A stretch of DNA of 64,000 bases from Loktanella sp. S4079 (GTDB lineage Bacteria; Pseudomonadota; Alphaproteobacteria; Rhodobacterales; Rhodobacteraceae): assembly GCF_000967725.1 (NCBI RefSeq), contig NZ_JXYE01000007.1, positions 1-64,000 on the forward strand, given 5' to 3'. Positions 34,243 to 43,359 of this stretch are shown here, in pieces. Numbering within the stretch: the stretch's first letter is position 1; each line of letters begins with the position of its first letter. Position numbers and translations under genes: made by a program. The notes beneath the pieces were generated by a model. It made no database searches and was not told where the DNA came from. It was given only the letters and a program-made list of their open reading frames with translations.

Positions 34243-35277
34243 ATGGCTAGAATTACCCTTCGCCAATTGCTCGATCATGCTGCCGAAAACGACTATGCAG
34301 TACCTGCATTCAACATGTCCAACATGGAGCAGGGTCTCGCCATCATGACGGCGGCTAACGAGACTGGATCACCGGTGATCTTGCAAGCCAGCCGCGGTGC
34401 ACGGGCCTACGCCCATGACACCGTACTTGCGAAACTGATCGATGCATTGGCCGAAATCTATCCGCATATCCCGCTGTGTATGCATCTTGATCACGGCAAC
34501 AACCTCGCCACCTGTGTGACGGCTGTGCAGCATGGGTTCACCTCAGTAATGATGGACGGCTCGCTCAAGGAAGATGGGAGCACCCCTGCCGATTTCGCCT
34601 ATAACGTTGATATTACCCGCCGAGTAGTCGAGATGGCTCATGCGGCGGGTGTATCTGTCGAAGGTGAGCTAGGTGTGCTGGGCTCACTAGAGACCGGCAT
34701 GGGCGATCAAGAAGACGGTCACGGTGCAACCGAGAAACTGTCGCACGAGCAGCTTTTGACCGATCCCGAAGAAGCCGAGCGTTTTGTGGCGGAGACCGGT
34801 GTAGATGCGCTCGCTGTTGCTATGGGCACCAGTCATGGGGCGTACAAATTCACCCGGCAGCCCGATCGTGATGTGCTGGCAATGGATGTGATCGAGGCGA
34901 TTCACCAGCGCCTACCCAACACCCATCTTGTGATGCATGGCTCGTCGTCGGTGCCGCAGGACTTGTGCGCGCAAATCAACGAATACGGTGGCGATATTAA
35001 GCCGACATGGGGCGTCCCGCTCGAGGAAATCCAGCGCGGCATTCGCCACGGTGTGCGCAAGGTCAACGTAGACACCGATCTACGTCTGGCGGCGACCTCG
35101 GCCATTCGCAAGACGCTGATCAGTGACCCATCGGAATTCGATCCGCGCAAATACCTCAAACCCGCCATGGCGAGCATGCAGCAACAATGCAGGATCAAAT
35201 TTGAAGCCTTCGGCACTGCAGGACAAGCTGAAAAGATCCGCGTAAACTCCCTCGCTAGGATGGCAGCAAGCTACTGA
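34243..35277 (+). CDS. fba: Class II fructose-bisphosphate aldolase (CbbA-like)
   Basis: The 344-residue zinc aldolase carries LHLDHGNN (zinc-ligand and catalytic region), [26 protein letters not shown] and VMHGSSSV, in the order expected for class II, CbbA-type aldolases. This group condenses dihydroxyacetone phosphate with glyceraldehyde 3-phosphate, and in Calvin-cycle settings also with erythrose 4-phosphate. Its stop lies 6 bases from the convergent eryD stop. Confidence 0.93.
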   Translation: MARITLRQLLDHAAENDYAVPAFNMSNMEQGLAIMTAANETGSPVILQASRGARAYAHDTVLAKLIDALAEIYPHIPLCMHLDHGNNLATCVTAVQHGFTSVMMDGSLKEDGSTPADFAYNVDITRRVVEMAHAAGVSVEGELGVLGSLETGMGDQEDGHGATEKLSHEQLLTDPEEAERFVAETGVDALAVAMGTSHGAYKFTRQPDRDVLAMDVIEAIHQRLPNTHLVMHGSSSVPQDLCAQINEYGGDIKPTWGVPLEEIQRGIRHGVRKVNVDTDLRLAATSAIRKTLISDPSEFDPRKYLKPAMASMQQQCRIKFEAFGTAGQAEKIRVNSLARMAASY

Positions 35278-35283
35278 CGCACG

Positions 35284-36240
35284 TTACAATTTAAGTAGTG
35301 CGCGGGCGGTTCGCTCATCGGTGATCAATCCCGAGAGCCGCCCGCTGCGCAAAACCGCACTGATGGCCGCGACCTTTGATGGGCCGCCAGCTAAAGCGAT
35401 GATGCGGCTTTCGTGCGCGCCAGCAAGTGTAACCGCCAAAGTGCGAGAGGTCAGTGTGGTTTCGATCGCGTTACCATCCTTGTCGAAGAAGTGCCCGAGC
35501 ATCTCGCCTTTGGCCCCTGCCTGGCTGATTTGCGATATCTCGTCAGGTTCGATCATACCCGAGGTCACAAGCTGGGTTTCCGTTTCAACAGTGCCGATCC
35601 CAACAATTTTGAGCGGCGCCGCCTCTGCCATTTCGAAGACCTCTGCAACACCCCTCTGCGAGAGGAGCACCTCTCGGTCATCAGAGGTATTCGCAAAGAA
35701 TGGCACAGGCATGACATAGGCCTGGGCACCCGTCTTTTCGGCGAGCAAGTGCATCACGTCATGCGGGTTAGCGGCAAAGTTACGGGTCAACCCACCGAGT
35801 AGCGAAACAAAGCGCAGCCCCTTTGTCGTCATGCTCGGCATCGTGCGCACCGCCTCTGCGAGCGTCCGGCCGTGGCCAATACCGATAATCATTTGATTGT
35901 CCGCCTCGAGCCATTGCTGGATCCGAGCCGCCCCTGCAAGCCCAAGCGCGCGCAGCGGTAGCCCGTCTTCTTCGAGGTCAGGAGCGACATTGCAGGTCTC
36001 TAGACCGAACCTCTCCGACAGCTGGTTTTCGAGTTCGATACATTCGACGATATCGCCCTCGATGCTGACCTTAACCGCCCCTTCTGCGACGACTTTCTGG
36101 ATCAATCGGTGGGCTTTCACCGAAGGGACGCCAAGACGTTTGGCCACTTCGGTTTGCCGCAATCCGCCGACGTAATAGAGCCACGCGGCGCGGATCGCCA
36201 TGGAGTGTTCGTCATCTTGGTGTGCGCGATCGCGGGCCAT
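35284..36240 (-). CDS. eryD: SorC-family transcriptional regulator, EryD-like
   Basis: The 318-residue protein has an N-terminal helix-turn-helix (WLYYVGGLRQTEVAKRLGV, then SVKAHRLIQK) and a SorC-type sugar-binding domain (about 55-315) with IGIGHGRTLAEAV and FVSLLGGLTRN. In Brucella, EryD represses the eryABCD operon and is released by erythritol pathway compounds. Here it lies on the same strand as eryABC but is separated from eryC by about 378 bases, so it may have its own promoter. Confidence 0.87.
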   Translation of the reverse strand: MARDRAHQDDEHSMAIRAAWLYYVGGLRQTEVAKRLGVPSVKAHRLIQKVVAEGAVKVSIEGDIVECIELENQLSERFGLETCNVAPDLEEDGLPLRALGLAGAARIQQWLEADNQMIIGIGHGRTLAEAVRTMPSMTTKGLRFVSLLGGLTRNFAANPHDVMHLLAEKTGAQAYVMPVPFFANTSDDREVLLSQRGVAEVFEMAEAAPLKIVGIGTVETETQLVTSGMIEPDEISQISQAGAKGEMLGHFFDKDGNAIETTLTSRTLAVTLAGAHESRIIALAGGPSKVAAISAVLRSGRLSGLITDERTARALLKL

Positions 36241-36618
36241 TCAGGATCTCATATTTTACTCGTCGGGTGCGACATTTAACCAGTTTTGCGCGCCCATACA
36301 CAATAGTTTTTGCAAGCAGCAGTCGCCGCTTGCCGCTCAAATCAAATCTTCGGTTCGGCTCCACGTTGCGGTTTCTTCGCCCTTAATAACAATATAGCCC
36401 CGATAGACGTAGATTTGCTCTTCGGTCGGTTGGAAATCGGGCGGGTCAACAGAGGCCGCTAGGTCAAGGCACCGGTATCCAGTTGCGACTACATCAGGTC
36501 ATCTAGGGCACAATTTGCTCCCAGCTTTTACCTCCGGAGGGGCGTGTCACCCTGCGCTACGAACTTGAGATTTATGGCGGATGGTCACAGGAAACGCCTG
36601 CGCCCTTCGGTACATTCA
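36241..36618. other. Intergenic region between eryC and eryD
   Basis: This gap is unusually long for an ery operon. It holds a gene remnant on the minus strand (36337-36498, described separately), a stretch near 36525-36545 containing CCTCCGGAGG, a perfect 10-base palindrome, and otherwise AT-richer sequence next to eryD that may be its promoter. Confidence 0.5.
36337..36498 (-). pseudogene. Possible C-terminal gene remnant
   Basis: The minus strand has a 53-codon open frame without a start codon, bounded upstream by TGA at 36499-36501 and ending with TGA at 36337-36339. Its translation reads like genuine protein rather than a shadow: DVVATGYRCLDLAASVD, then QIYVYRGYIVIKGEETATW. The composition is normal for this genome. 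I cannot assign a family. It may be the decayed tail of a gene once in the ery operon. Confidence 0.35.
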
Positions 36619-37551
36619 TCAGACCTTCAAATCCGCTGCTCCGCTGTCGATATGCGGCGCCCAGAACGCAACGCTTTCGGCGATCTGCGCGATCACCAGT
36701 CGATCATTGGGCTCTCGCTCTTTAAAGCTGAGTTCGAGACAGATCTCGTTGTCTACCGCCCCTCCTTCGGCAAAGGCCGCGAGCAAGGGGGTGGGCTGAA
36801 TCGCACCTTTGGCGTTGAACTCGGCTGTAAAGGGGCGGTGGCCCGACTTGTCCATCATCGACTGTTTGATGTGAATGATCGGGCTGACTTGCGGAACAGC
36901 CCGCGCCCAAGTATAGGGATCGGTGTCCTCTGGATTGCTCGAGGTCACATCACCATGATCGATATCGGCCATCATTCGCATCGGGATCGCCATATCAGCG
37001 GCGGTGAGACGGTCTTGCAACGCCATGCTAGCCGCTATTGTCTCGCCGAATTCACGTCCGACGCTCATCGGCTCCCAGAATACATAGTCTAACCCTGCCG
37101 CCTTCGCGTGTTCAGCAACCTCCGCCCAACAGTCGATCGCGATCTCGATCAGCTCTTCGCGGCGAACCTCATCATCGAAGTCCTTATAAGTGAAAATCGC
37201 AAACTGCGTTCCGACCGATTTTGCCCCGAGATCTCCGACGATATCGGCAAAGGTTTTGAACCAGTCCACATAATAGCGCCGTACGTCCGTAACGGGGTGG
37301 CCGAAATGATTAAGTCGCCCATATGGCCCCGTCATTCCCGAGGTCACACGTGCGCCCGTGCGCTCCAACGCGCGATCCATCTCGCGGGTAAGGCGGCGGA
37401 TCAGAGAGGCAGGCCAACTGGGATTGATGAACTCATGGGTTAGCTGGATATCACGAATTCGGATATCGCGGGCGATGGCCTCGATCAGGTCATCGGGTTC
37501 TGCAAAGCGATTGACCAGCGGATTGGTGTTGAGTGAGAGGGAGAGCGCCAT
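36619..37551 (-). CDS. eryC: Tetrulose-4-phosphate racemase-like protein EryC
   Basis: This 310-residue protein belongs to the xylose isomerase-like TIM-barrel superfamily. Metal-ligand candidates occur in VFWEPMSVGREFGE, ADIDHGDV, IIHIKQSM and NEICLELSF. In Brucella the EryC protein turns L-3-tetrulose 4-phosphate into its D form. The gene follows eryB by 1 base (TAAGATG) and the family's length and operon position agree. The start at 37551 is preferred over 37593 because it fits that junction. Confidence 0.9.
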   Translation of the reverse strand: MALSLSLNTNPLVNRFAEPDDLIEAIARDIRIRDIQLTHEFINPSWPASLIRRLTREMDRALERTGARVTSGMTGPYGRLNHFGHPVTDVRRYYVDWFKTFADIVGDLGAKSVGTQFAIFTYKDFDDEVRREELIEIAIDCWAEVAEHAKAAGLDYVFWEPMSVGREFGETIAASMALQDRLTAADMAIPMRMMADIDHGDVTSSNPEDTDPYTWARAVPQVSPIIHIKQSMMDKSGHRPFTAEFNAKGAIQPTPLLAAFAEGGAVDNEICLELSFKEREPNDRLVIAQIAESVAFWAPHIDSGAADLKV

Positions 37552-37552
37552 C

Positions 37553-39064
37553 TTATGCAATCTCCGCCATATTTTCGTCGAACCATGTCGCAAAGGCGGT
37601 GATCTCAGCCTCTGTCATTATGAGGCGGTTTTTGGTCCGCCTCCAAATCACGTCCTCGGCGGTTTGTGCCCATTCATTTTCAACCAGATAACGAACCTCA
37701 GCCTCATAGAGGAACCCGCCGAAATGCTGGCCCAGACCATTCGTATTCTTGGCCTCGCCCACGATCTGTACGGTCAACGTTCCATAGCGCCGCCCGTAGT
37801 ATTCGCGTAATTCGCGGCTCATCCACGGGAACTGGGCCTTGAGCGTATCACGGAACTGGTCGTAGTCTGCATTCGCCATATCCCCACCGGGGAGCGGAGC
37901 AGTTTCGGTCCAGTCGCCTCCCATGTTTGGAAAGAATTTGTCTAGTCCGTGAATGCCGCGCTCGGCCAATTCGCGGTAAGTGGTAATCTTGCCGCCAAAG
38001 ATATTAAGCAGCGGTGCGCCGCCAGTCTCATCAAGATCAAACACGTAATCGCGGGTCACAGCAGAGGGGTTGCCTTGCCCGTCATCAAAGAGCGGGCGCA
38101 CGCCTGAGAAGGTTTCCAGTACGTCCTCGCAGCGCAGTTTTTCCTTAAAGTAGCGGTTCACAGCGCCGAGCAAGTAGTCGACCTCGCTATCGTCGCAGCT
38201 GACATCCTCGGCCCGTCCGTCATAAGAAATATCTGTGGTACCGATCAGCGCTTTGTCGCCCTCGTAAGCATTGATGAAGATCACGCGCTTGTCGTCATTT
38301 TGCACCAAATAGCTGTGCGGACCGTCCCAGAACTTTTTGGTGATGATGTGCGAACCTTTGACTAGGCGCACATTTCTGGCGGAATTAGCCCCCGCCACAC
38401 GCGTCAGCACATCCGTGACCCACGGACCCGCAGCATTCACGAGCACCTTGGCGGTAAACTCACGCGTTTCGCCCGTCACCGTGTTCTTTGTCGTCACATG
38501 CCACTGCCCGTCCTCGCGGCGCGCCGAGATGGCGGGCGAGCGGGTCAAAACGACCGCCCCCTTGTGCGCGGCATCCACGGCATTGAGTACCACAAGGCGG
38601 GCATCATCGACCCAGCAGTCCGAATACTCAAATCCGCGCTTATATTGATCCATAATCGGTGCACCCTCGGGGTCTCGGCGCAGGTTGAGCGTGCGTGTTC
38701 CTGGCAGTTTATTGCGCCCGCCAAGATGATCATAAAGGAACAGGCCAAGACGGACGAGCCACGCAGGTCGGTCCTGTGGGCTGTGAGGCAGCACAAAACG
38801 CAGCGGCCAGATGATATGCGGTGCGGCGTTCATCAGCACTTCGCGCTCGATCAGCGCTTCGCGCACCAATCGGAACTCGTAATATTCAAGGTAGCGCAGT
38901 CCGCCATGGACAAGCTTGCCCGAGCGCGACGATGTACCCTCGGCCAGATCATCCTTTTCACACAGGACTACGGAAAGCCCTCGCCCGGCCGCATCACGAG
39001 CAAAGCCTGCGCCGTTGATGCCGCCACCAATGACAAAAAGATCGACGTGTTCGGGTGTATTCAT
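37553..39064 (-). CDS. eryB: Erythritol-4-phosphate dehydrogenase EryB (GlpD-like, FAD)
   Basis: The ATG at 39064 overlaps the eryA stop (ATGA). The 503-residue protein has the FAD-binding Rossmann motif FVIGGGINGAGFARDAAGRG near residue 10 and the GlpD landmarks EGTSSRSGKLVHGGLRYLE, plus a C-terminal DAO_C-like region. EryB oxidises erythritol phosphate to L-3-tetrulose 4-phosphate and passes electrons to quinone. It resembles aerobic glycerol-3-phosphate dehydrogenase, so a glycerol-3-phosphate role is possible, but the ery neighbours favour EryB. Confidence 0.93.
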   Translation of the reverse strand: MNTPEHVDLFVIGGGINGAGFARDAAGRGLSVVLCEKDDLAEGTSSRSGKLVHGGLRYLEYYEFRLVREALIEREVLMNAAPHIIWPLRFVLPHSPQDRPAWLVRLGLFLYDHLGGRNKLPGTRTLNLRRDPEGAPIMDQYKRGFEYSDCWVDDARLVVLNAVDAAHKGAVVLTRSPAISARREDGQWHVTTKNTVTGETREFTAKVLVNAAGPWVTDVLTRVAGANSARNVRLVKGSHIITKKFWDGPHSYLVQNDDKRVIFINAYEGDKALIGTTDISYDGRAEDVSCDDSEVDYLLGAVNRYFKEKLRCEDVLETFSGVRPLFDDGQGNPSAVTRDYVFDLDETGGAPLLNIFGGKITTYRELAERGIHGLDKFFPNMGGDWTETAPLPGGDMANADYDQFRDTLKAQFPWMSRELREYYGRRYGTLTVQIVGEAKNTNGLGQHFGGFLYEAEVRYLVENEWAQTAEDVIWRRTKNRLIMTEAEITAFATWFDENMAEIA

Positions 39065-40671
39065 TTCTTTACTTCCTTGAACGCGGAGCCAAGCTCGCGG
39101 CTGTTTGGATCTGAGCCATTTCTGTGCGCGGCCAACCCATGCCAAACAGGCACAAGGGCGCGGCGCGAAGACTGATAGGATTGGAATAGAGAGCCATAGG
39201 TGCGCACGAGGGCAGCGTCAGGCACCTCAGGTTCGCCCAAGAGAGGCGTTACCCACGTGGCCACGCAGTCTTCCATGGTCGGGTATGCACCGATGGCGAC
39301 AGCGGCCATCATCGCAGCGCCCGCCGCTCCTGCCTCTTCACGGAAGGATATACGCACGGGGGTATCGAGCGCGCCTGCGAGCACTGATCTCAGGGCCGAG
39401 GACCGCGCGGCCCCACCCGTCAGACGTAACTCAGATGGCATCGCCCCCATTGCTGCATAACAATCGCGGGCCGCCATCCCGAGCCCCTCGATCACGGCGC
39501 GCACAATGTCGCCAAAGCGGTGCTGTGACGTCATGCCAATGAGGCCCGCGCGAGCCGTGGCATCGACAAACGGACCCCGCTCGCCTGCATCTGAGATATA
39601 GGGGTGATAGACCAGTTGCCCGACCTCGGACCCAGCCATCCAACGATCGATCCGCGCCACGAGCTCGGCGTGGCAAACAGTCGTACCGAATTCTTCAAGT
39701 AGATCGCCCGCCATGGCCAAAACCCAATCGAGGTTCAGAGTCGCGGCCATATTGGTCTGAACCTGCGTCACCATATTTTGCGCAGGCAGGCAGATCACGT
39801 AGCCGGTGCCTTCGTCATTGAGCACCACCTTATCAGAAGTCACGGCACGCATGTGAACCCCCGTCGAGCCAACGGTAGAACATGCCGCGCCCCGATCGCC
39901 CGTGTGTACGCCTGCGCCAAGTGCAGTCATCACCATATCCACATAACCGAGCGAGACCGGCGTGCCGGCGAGTAACCCCGTTTGGGCGGCTGCACCTTCC
40001 GACAACGGATGTGTAACTTCGGTCCCATCTATGATTTCAGGCAATAAGGAGCGGCGGTGCGCCAGCCCAAGAGCATCAATAACCGTGTCGCTATATTGGC
40101 GAGTGCGAAAGTCGCCGAACGTAAAGGACGCTTCTGAAGGGTCAGTCGCCCGCTGACCTGTCAGCTTGAAATATAGCCAGTCCTTGCAGTGAAAGGCAGT
40201 CGCAGTGCCGTTCAAAATCTCGGGATGATGACAATCCATATGTGCCAGTTGGGCACCCTGCTGGCACGTATTGAGCCCGGTCCCGGTCCGCTCGAATCGC
40301 GCGCGATCTTGTTGTGAACCCGACAACGTGGCGACTGTGGGCGCCGCACGCGCATCAAGCCATAGCCAGGCGTCCGTTACTGGATCCCCCTTGTCGTCGA
40401 TCAGCCATGTACCGTCACCCTGCGCCGTCACGGATAGCGCAGCACAACGAGCAGCCAGCCCTTCGACTTTCTCTCCGAGCCCGCGCAGAGCGGTCGCACA
40501 ATCGTCCCATGTGCGCCCCAAAGGTTGGGTCGCGCCGCCATCAGAATGAGACGTATAGGCATTGCGCACAGCAGCACTGGCGAGTTGGCGGCCTGCAAAA
40601 TCGAATGCGACGGCTTTGATCACAGACGTTCCTGCATCAATACCAACAATGATGTCGCGCGAAATCCCCAC
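39061..40671 (-). CDS. eryA: Erythritol kinase EryA (FGGY family)
   Basis: The 536-residue FGGY kinase starts with GTG 40671, preceded by GGAGGAGGAAC. N-terminal phosphate-binding loop IIVGIDAGTSVIKAVAFD and a second half with CSTVGSTGVHM and LRLTGGAARSSALRSVLAG define the two actin-like domains. In this context it phosphorylates erythritol to L-erythritol 4-phosphate. It is the first gene of the minus-strand eryABC operon and diverges from the transporter operon across a 465-base gap. Confidence 0.93.
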   Translation of the reverse strand: MGISRDIIVGIDAGTSVIKAVAFDFAGRQLASAAVRNAYTSHSDGGATQPLGRTWDDCATALRGLGEKVEGLAARCAALSVTAQGDGTWLIDDKGDPVTDAWLWLDARAAPTVATLSGSQQDRARFERTGTGLNTCQQGAQLAHMDCHHPEILNGTATAFHCKDWLYFKLTGQRATDPSEASFTFGDFRTRQYSDTVIDALGLAHRRSLLPEIIDGTEVTHPLSEGAAAQTGLLAGTPVSLGYVDMVMTALGAGVHTGDRGAACSTVGSTGVHMRAVTSDKVVLNDEGTGYVICLPAQNMVTQVQTNMAATLNLDWVLAMAGDLLEEFGTTVCHAELVARIDRWMAGSEVGQLVYHPYISDAGERGPFVDATARAGLIGMTSQHRFGDIVRAVIEGLGMAARDCYAAMGAMPSELRLTGGAARSSALRSVLAGALDTPVRISFREEAGAAGAAMMAAVAIGAYPTMEDCVATWVTPLLGEPEVPDAALVRTYGSLFQSYQSSRRALVPVWHGLAAHRNGSDPNSRELGSAFKEVKK

Positions 40672-41136
40672 GACGTTCCTCCTCCACTTTTTGCACCCAG
40701 TGATCAGCGGGCGACACCCTTCCTCAAGGGCTAATCTGCGAGCGGCATACGAGTCTCTCCAGCCGTTCGATCTTCTGAACGTCTAGCAGAAAAAAATATC
40801 AGTGTCTGATTTTTTTTACAGACACGGCATTTTTTTTCACTTAAGGTCTTTTCAGACGCTGAGGCAGTCAGGGCACCTGATTTGCAAGCAGCGCGCTGAA
40901 AAAACACAGATTTTCGCAAGAGAATCGGGATGTGGATTTTCAGATGAGGGGAGGAGATGTTGCGCGCTCGTTGACGCGGCGCTGCGAAATGTCTGCCACA
41001 TTATTTATCGTAACCGCGCCTTGCGCGGGGCGAAGTCAGTATTGTTTCGGGCGGCTCCTTGCTGCGCGGAGCAACCTGCCCTTTGCGCCATGAAGGAGCT
41101 TCATGGGGTGAGCGGCGGGAAACGAGAGGAAGCGCA
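40672..41136. promoter_or_regulatory. Divergent promoter region of the ery operons
   Basis: This 465-base gap separates eryA from the transporter operon and should carry both promoters and operators. GTGTCTG (40802-40808) and CAGACAC (40819-40825) are perfect inverted arms around an A-T8-A centre, and T-runs follow to about 40838. The AT-rich core at 40785-40840 contrasts with the GC-rich remainder. I see no coding frame with a credible start in it. Confidence 0.6.
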
Positions 41137-41793
41137 ATGGCAACGGGTAGTTCGATGAAAGCAGTCAAGCAGACACGCTCCAAGGCAAGATGGATTCTGC
41201 CTCTATGTGCAGCGGTTGTGCTCGGGGCCATGGCGCTCGATACCAAGGTCGTGCGTATTGGCTCTGAAGAGGATCTTCGTCAGCAGGCCTTCAATCCAGA
41301 CCGCTTTGGCACGGATACTTTCCCGCGGATTCGCGACTATGTAATCGGCAAGGCGCCCGCGGCCCCAGCACTCTATGAGGCTCTGGTCGCTGACAAGGAT
41401 GCCGCAATTGACGAGTTCGGCACAAAAGCAGGCATCGGCGCCGTAATGCCCGTGACCTTCACAGGCGTTCTTGGTGAGGTGAAAGCAGGTATATTCGACG
41501 TCAGCATCGACGGTCTGCCTGAAAACGTCCGCGTGCGTCTTCAATCCGGTCCCGCTGTCAACGGCACTGACTTGCGAGATGTGACAGGCGATATCGCGTT
41601 CGGCGCGTTCAAGAACCAGATTGAGTATCAGGATGCAGGTTCGGGTATCAATCGCGCCATGTCGTCCGAGGTGCTCGAGGGGCTTGATCGCGACACACTG
41701 ATTGGCAAGACGGTGACTGTGACGGGGGCCTTTACCCTGATCAACCCACGCAACTGGCTGGTAACACCCGTGGCTTTCGAGGTGGCACAATGA
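41137..41793 (+). CDS. DUF2291 family protein of the ery transporter operon
   Basis: GAGAGGAAGCG precedes ATG 41137; the 218-residue product has one N-terminal hydrophobic segment (ARWILPLCAAVVLGAMAL) and a periplasmic domain, with LDTKVV after the anchor. The rest (RQQAFNPDRFGTDTFPRI, then VTFTGVLGEVKAGIFDVSID) is the DUF2291 pattern. The anchor lacks a lipobox Cys at the usual place, so it is probably an anchored rather than a lipidated protein. DUF2291 genes accompany erythritol ABC transporters in rhizobia; the function is unknown. Confidence 0.82.
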   Translation: MATGSSMKAVKQTRSKARWILPLCAAVVLGAMALDTKVVRIGSEEDLRQQAFNPDRFGTDTFPRIRDYVIGKAPAAPALYEALVADKDAAIDEFGTKAGIGAVMPVTFTGVLGEVKAGIFDVSIDGLPENVRVRLQSGPAVNGTDLRDVTGDIAFGAFKNQIEYQDAGSGINRAMSSEVLEGLDRDTLIGKTVTVTGAFTLINPRNWLVTPVAFEVAQ

Positions 41794-43343
41794 TGTCACC
41801 TACCTATGAAGAAACACCGACCGAGACCCCGGATGTCGCTGAGATTGTTTTAGCTGCGCGACATGTGACCAAATCATTCGGTCCTGTGATGGCACTCAAG
41901 GGCGTGAACTTTGACGTCCACCGCGGGCACGTGACAACCCTGTTCGGGGAAAACGGTGCGGGAAAATCAACCCTGATGAAGATCCTGTCGGGTGTTCAAA
42001 AGCCGACCACCGGGAAGATCATTCTCGACAGTCAACCCGTCGAATTGGGCAGCACCACCGAAGCGCAGGAGCTAGGGATTTGCATCATTCACCAAGAGTT
42101 ATCCCTCGCTCCGAACCTGACGGTGCGCGACAATATCTTTATGGGGCGCGAAATCCGTGGACGCTTTGGCGTCGATTTCGCTGAAGAAGAGCGTCAGGTC
42201 CGCAAACTCATGGAGGAGCTGGAAGAAGACATCGACCCGCTCGCCAAGGTCGAAGATCTGCGTCTGGGTCAGCAGCAGATCGTCGAGATTGCCCGCGCCC
42301 TGTCCGTCGACGCCCGCATCCTGATCATGGACGAGCCAACATCCGCGCTGTCCGCTGCCGAAGTCGAAGTACTGTTCAAGGTTATCCACGACCTCAAGGC
42401 GAAGGGCGTGTCCATCGTCTACATCTCGCACCACCTCGAAGAGGCCCTGACGATTACCGATCACGCGGTGGTATTGCGGGATGGGACGATGACGGCCTAC
42501 GCTCCACGCGCAGAGATCGATCTTGAATGGATCGTGTGCAACATGGTCGGAGAGAATTTCGACCTCGGCAGCCCGCCTACCGGCTACGATTTCGGCGCAC
42601 CTGCGCTATCGATCAAGGGGCTGTCCGTACCCTCGCATACCGATGGCGAATTGGCCGTTGATGCGATGGATCTCGATGTGAAAGCGGGCGAGATTGTTTG
42701 TATATACGGCCTTATGGGCGCGGGGCGCACCGAATTGCTCGAATGTGCTGCCGGCCGGATCAAGCCGGTAGCGGGATCAGTGGAATTACACGGGCACAAT
42801 GTGTCGAAGCTGACAATTTCCGACCGTATCCAGTCGGGTCTGGTGCTAGTGCCCGAGGACCGTCAACGCGACGGACTGGTTCAGACCATGACCGTGGGCC
42901 GCAACCTATCGCTTGCCTCGATTCAGAATTTTACCCGCGGGCTTTTCACGTCGCGCAGACAAGAGGCGGAAATCGTCGAGGATTCAATTCGCGATGTGAC
43001 CGTAAAGACCGACGGTCCCAGCGCGATGATCGGCTCGCTCTCGGGCGGTAACCAGCAAAAGGTCGTCATCGGCAAGATGCTGGTCACTGATCCCTCAGTC
43101 ATAATGCTCGACGAGCCCTCTCGCGGGATCGACATCGGGGCCAAGGCCGAGGTGTTCCGAATTCTAGCCGAGCGCGCCCGCGAGGGGCTAGCGGTCATCT
43201 ACACCACATCCGAAGTCAGTGAATGTCTGTCGATCGCCCATCGGATCATTGTGATGCGGCGCGGAAAGATCTCTGCGGAGTTCTCACACGACACAACAAA
43301 AGAAGCGATCATGGCCGCCTCGGGCGAGTCACTGGTCCATTAA
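41790..43343 (+). CDS. eryE: Sugar ABC transporter ATP-binding protein, EryE-like
   Basis: The 517-residue protein is a duplicated RbsA-type ATPase. The first half has Walker A GENGAGKST and signature LRLGQQQ; the second half has the degenerate loop GLMGAGRTE, signature LSGGNQQK and DEPSRGIDIGAK. This layout belongs to CUT2 importers for ribose, xylose and polyols. It overlaps the DUF2291 gene (ATGATG). Erythritol as substrate follows from the catabolic neighbours. Confidence 0.9.
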   Translation: MMSPTYEETPTETPDVAEIVLAARHVTKSFGPVMALKGVNFDVHRGHVTTLFGENGAGKSTLMKILSGVQKPTTGKIILDSQPVELGSTTEAQELGICIIHQELSLAPNLTVRDNIFMGREIRGRFGVDFAEEERQVRKLMEELEEDIDPLAKVEDLRLGQQQIVEIARALSVDARILIMDEPTSALSAAEVEVLFKVIHDLKAKGVSIVYISHHLEEALTITDHAVVLRDGTMTAYAPRAEIDLEWIVCNMVGENFDLGSPPTGYDFGAPALSIKGLSVPSHTDGELAVDAMDLDVKAGEIVCIYGLMGAGRTELLECAAGRIKPVAGSVELHGHNVSKLTISDRIQSGLVLVPEDRQRDGLVQTMTVGRNLSLASIQNFTRGLFTSRRQEAEIVEDSIRDVTVKTDGPSAMIGSLSGGNQQKVVIGKMLVTDPSVIMLDEPSRGIDIGAKAEVFRILAERAREGLAVIYTTSEVSECLSIAHRIIVMRRGKISAEFSHDTTKEAIMAASGESLVH

Positions 43344-43359
43344 CGCAGGGAAAGAGATC

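Noticed and set aside
38498..39175. 225-codon plus-strand frame opposite eryB
   Set aside because: Antisense to a strongly supported FAD enzyme and rich in the residues typical of shadow frames.
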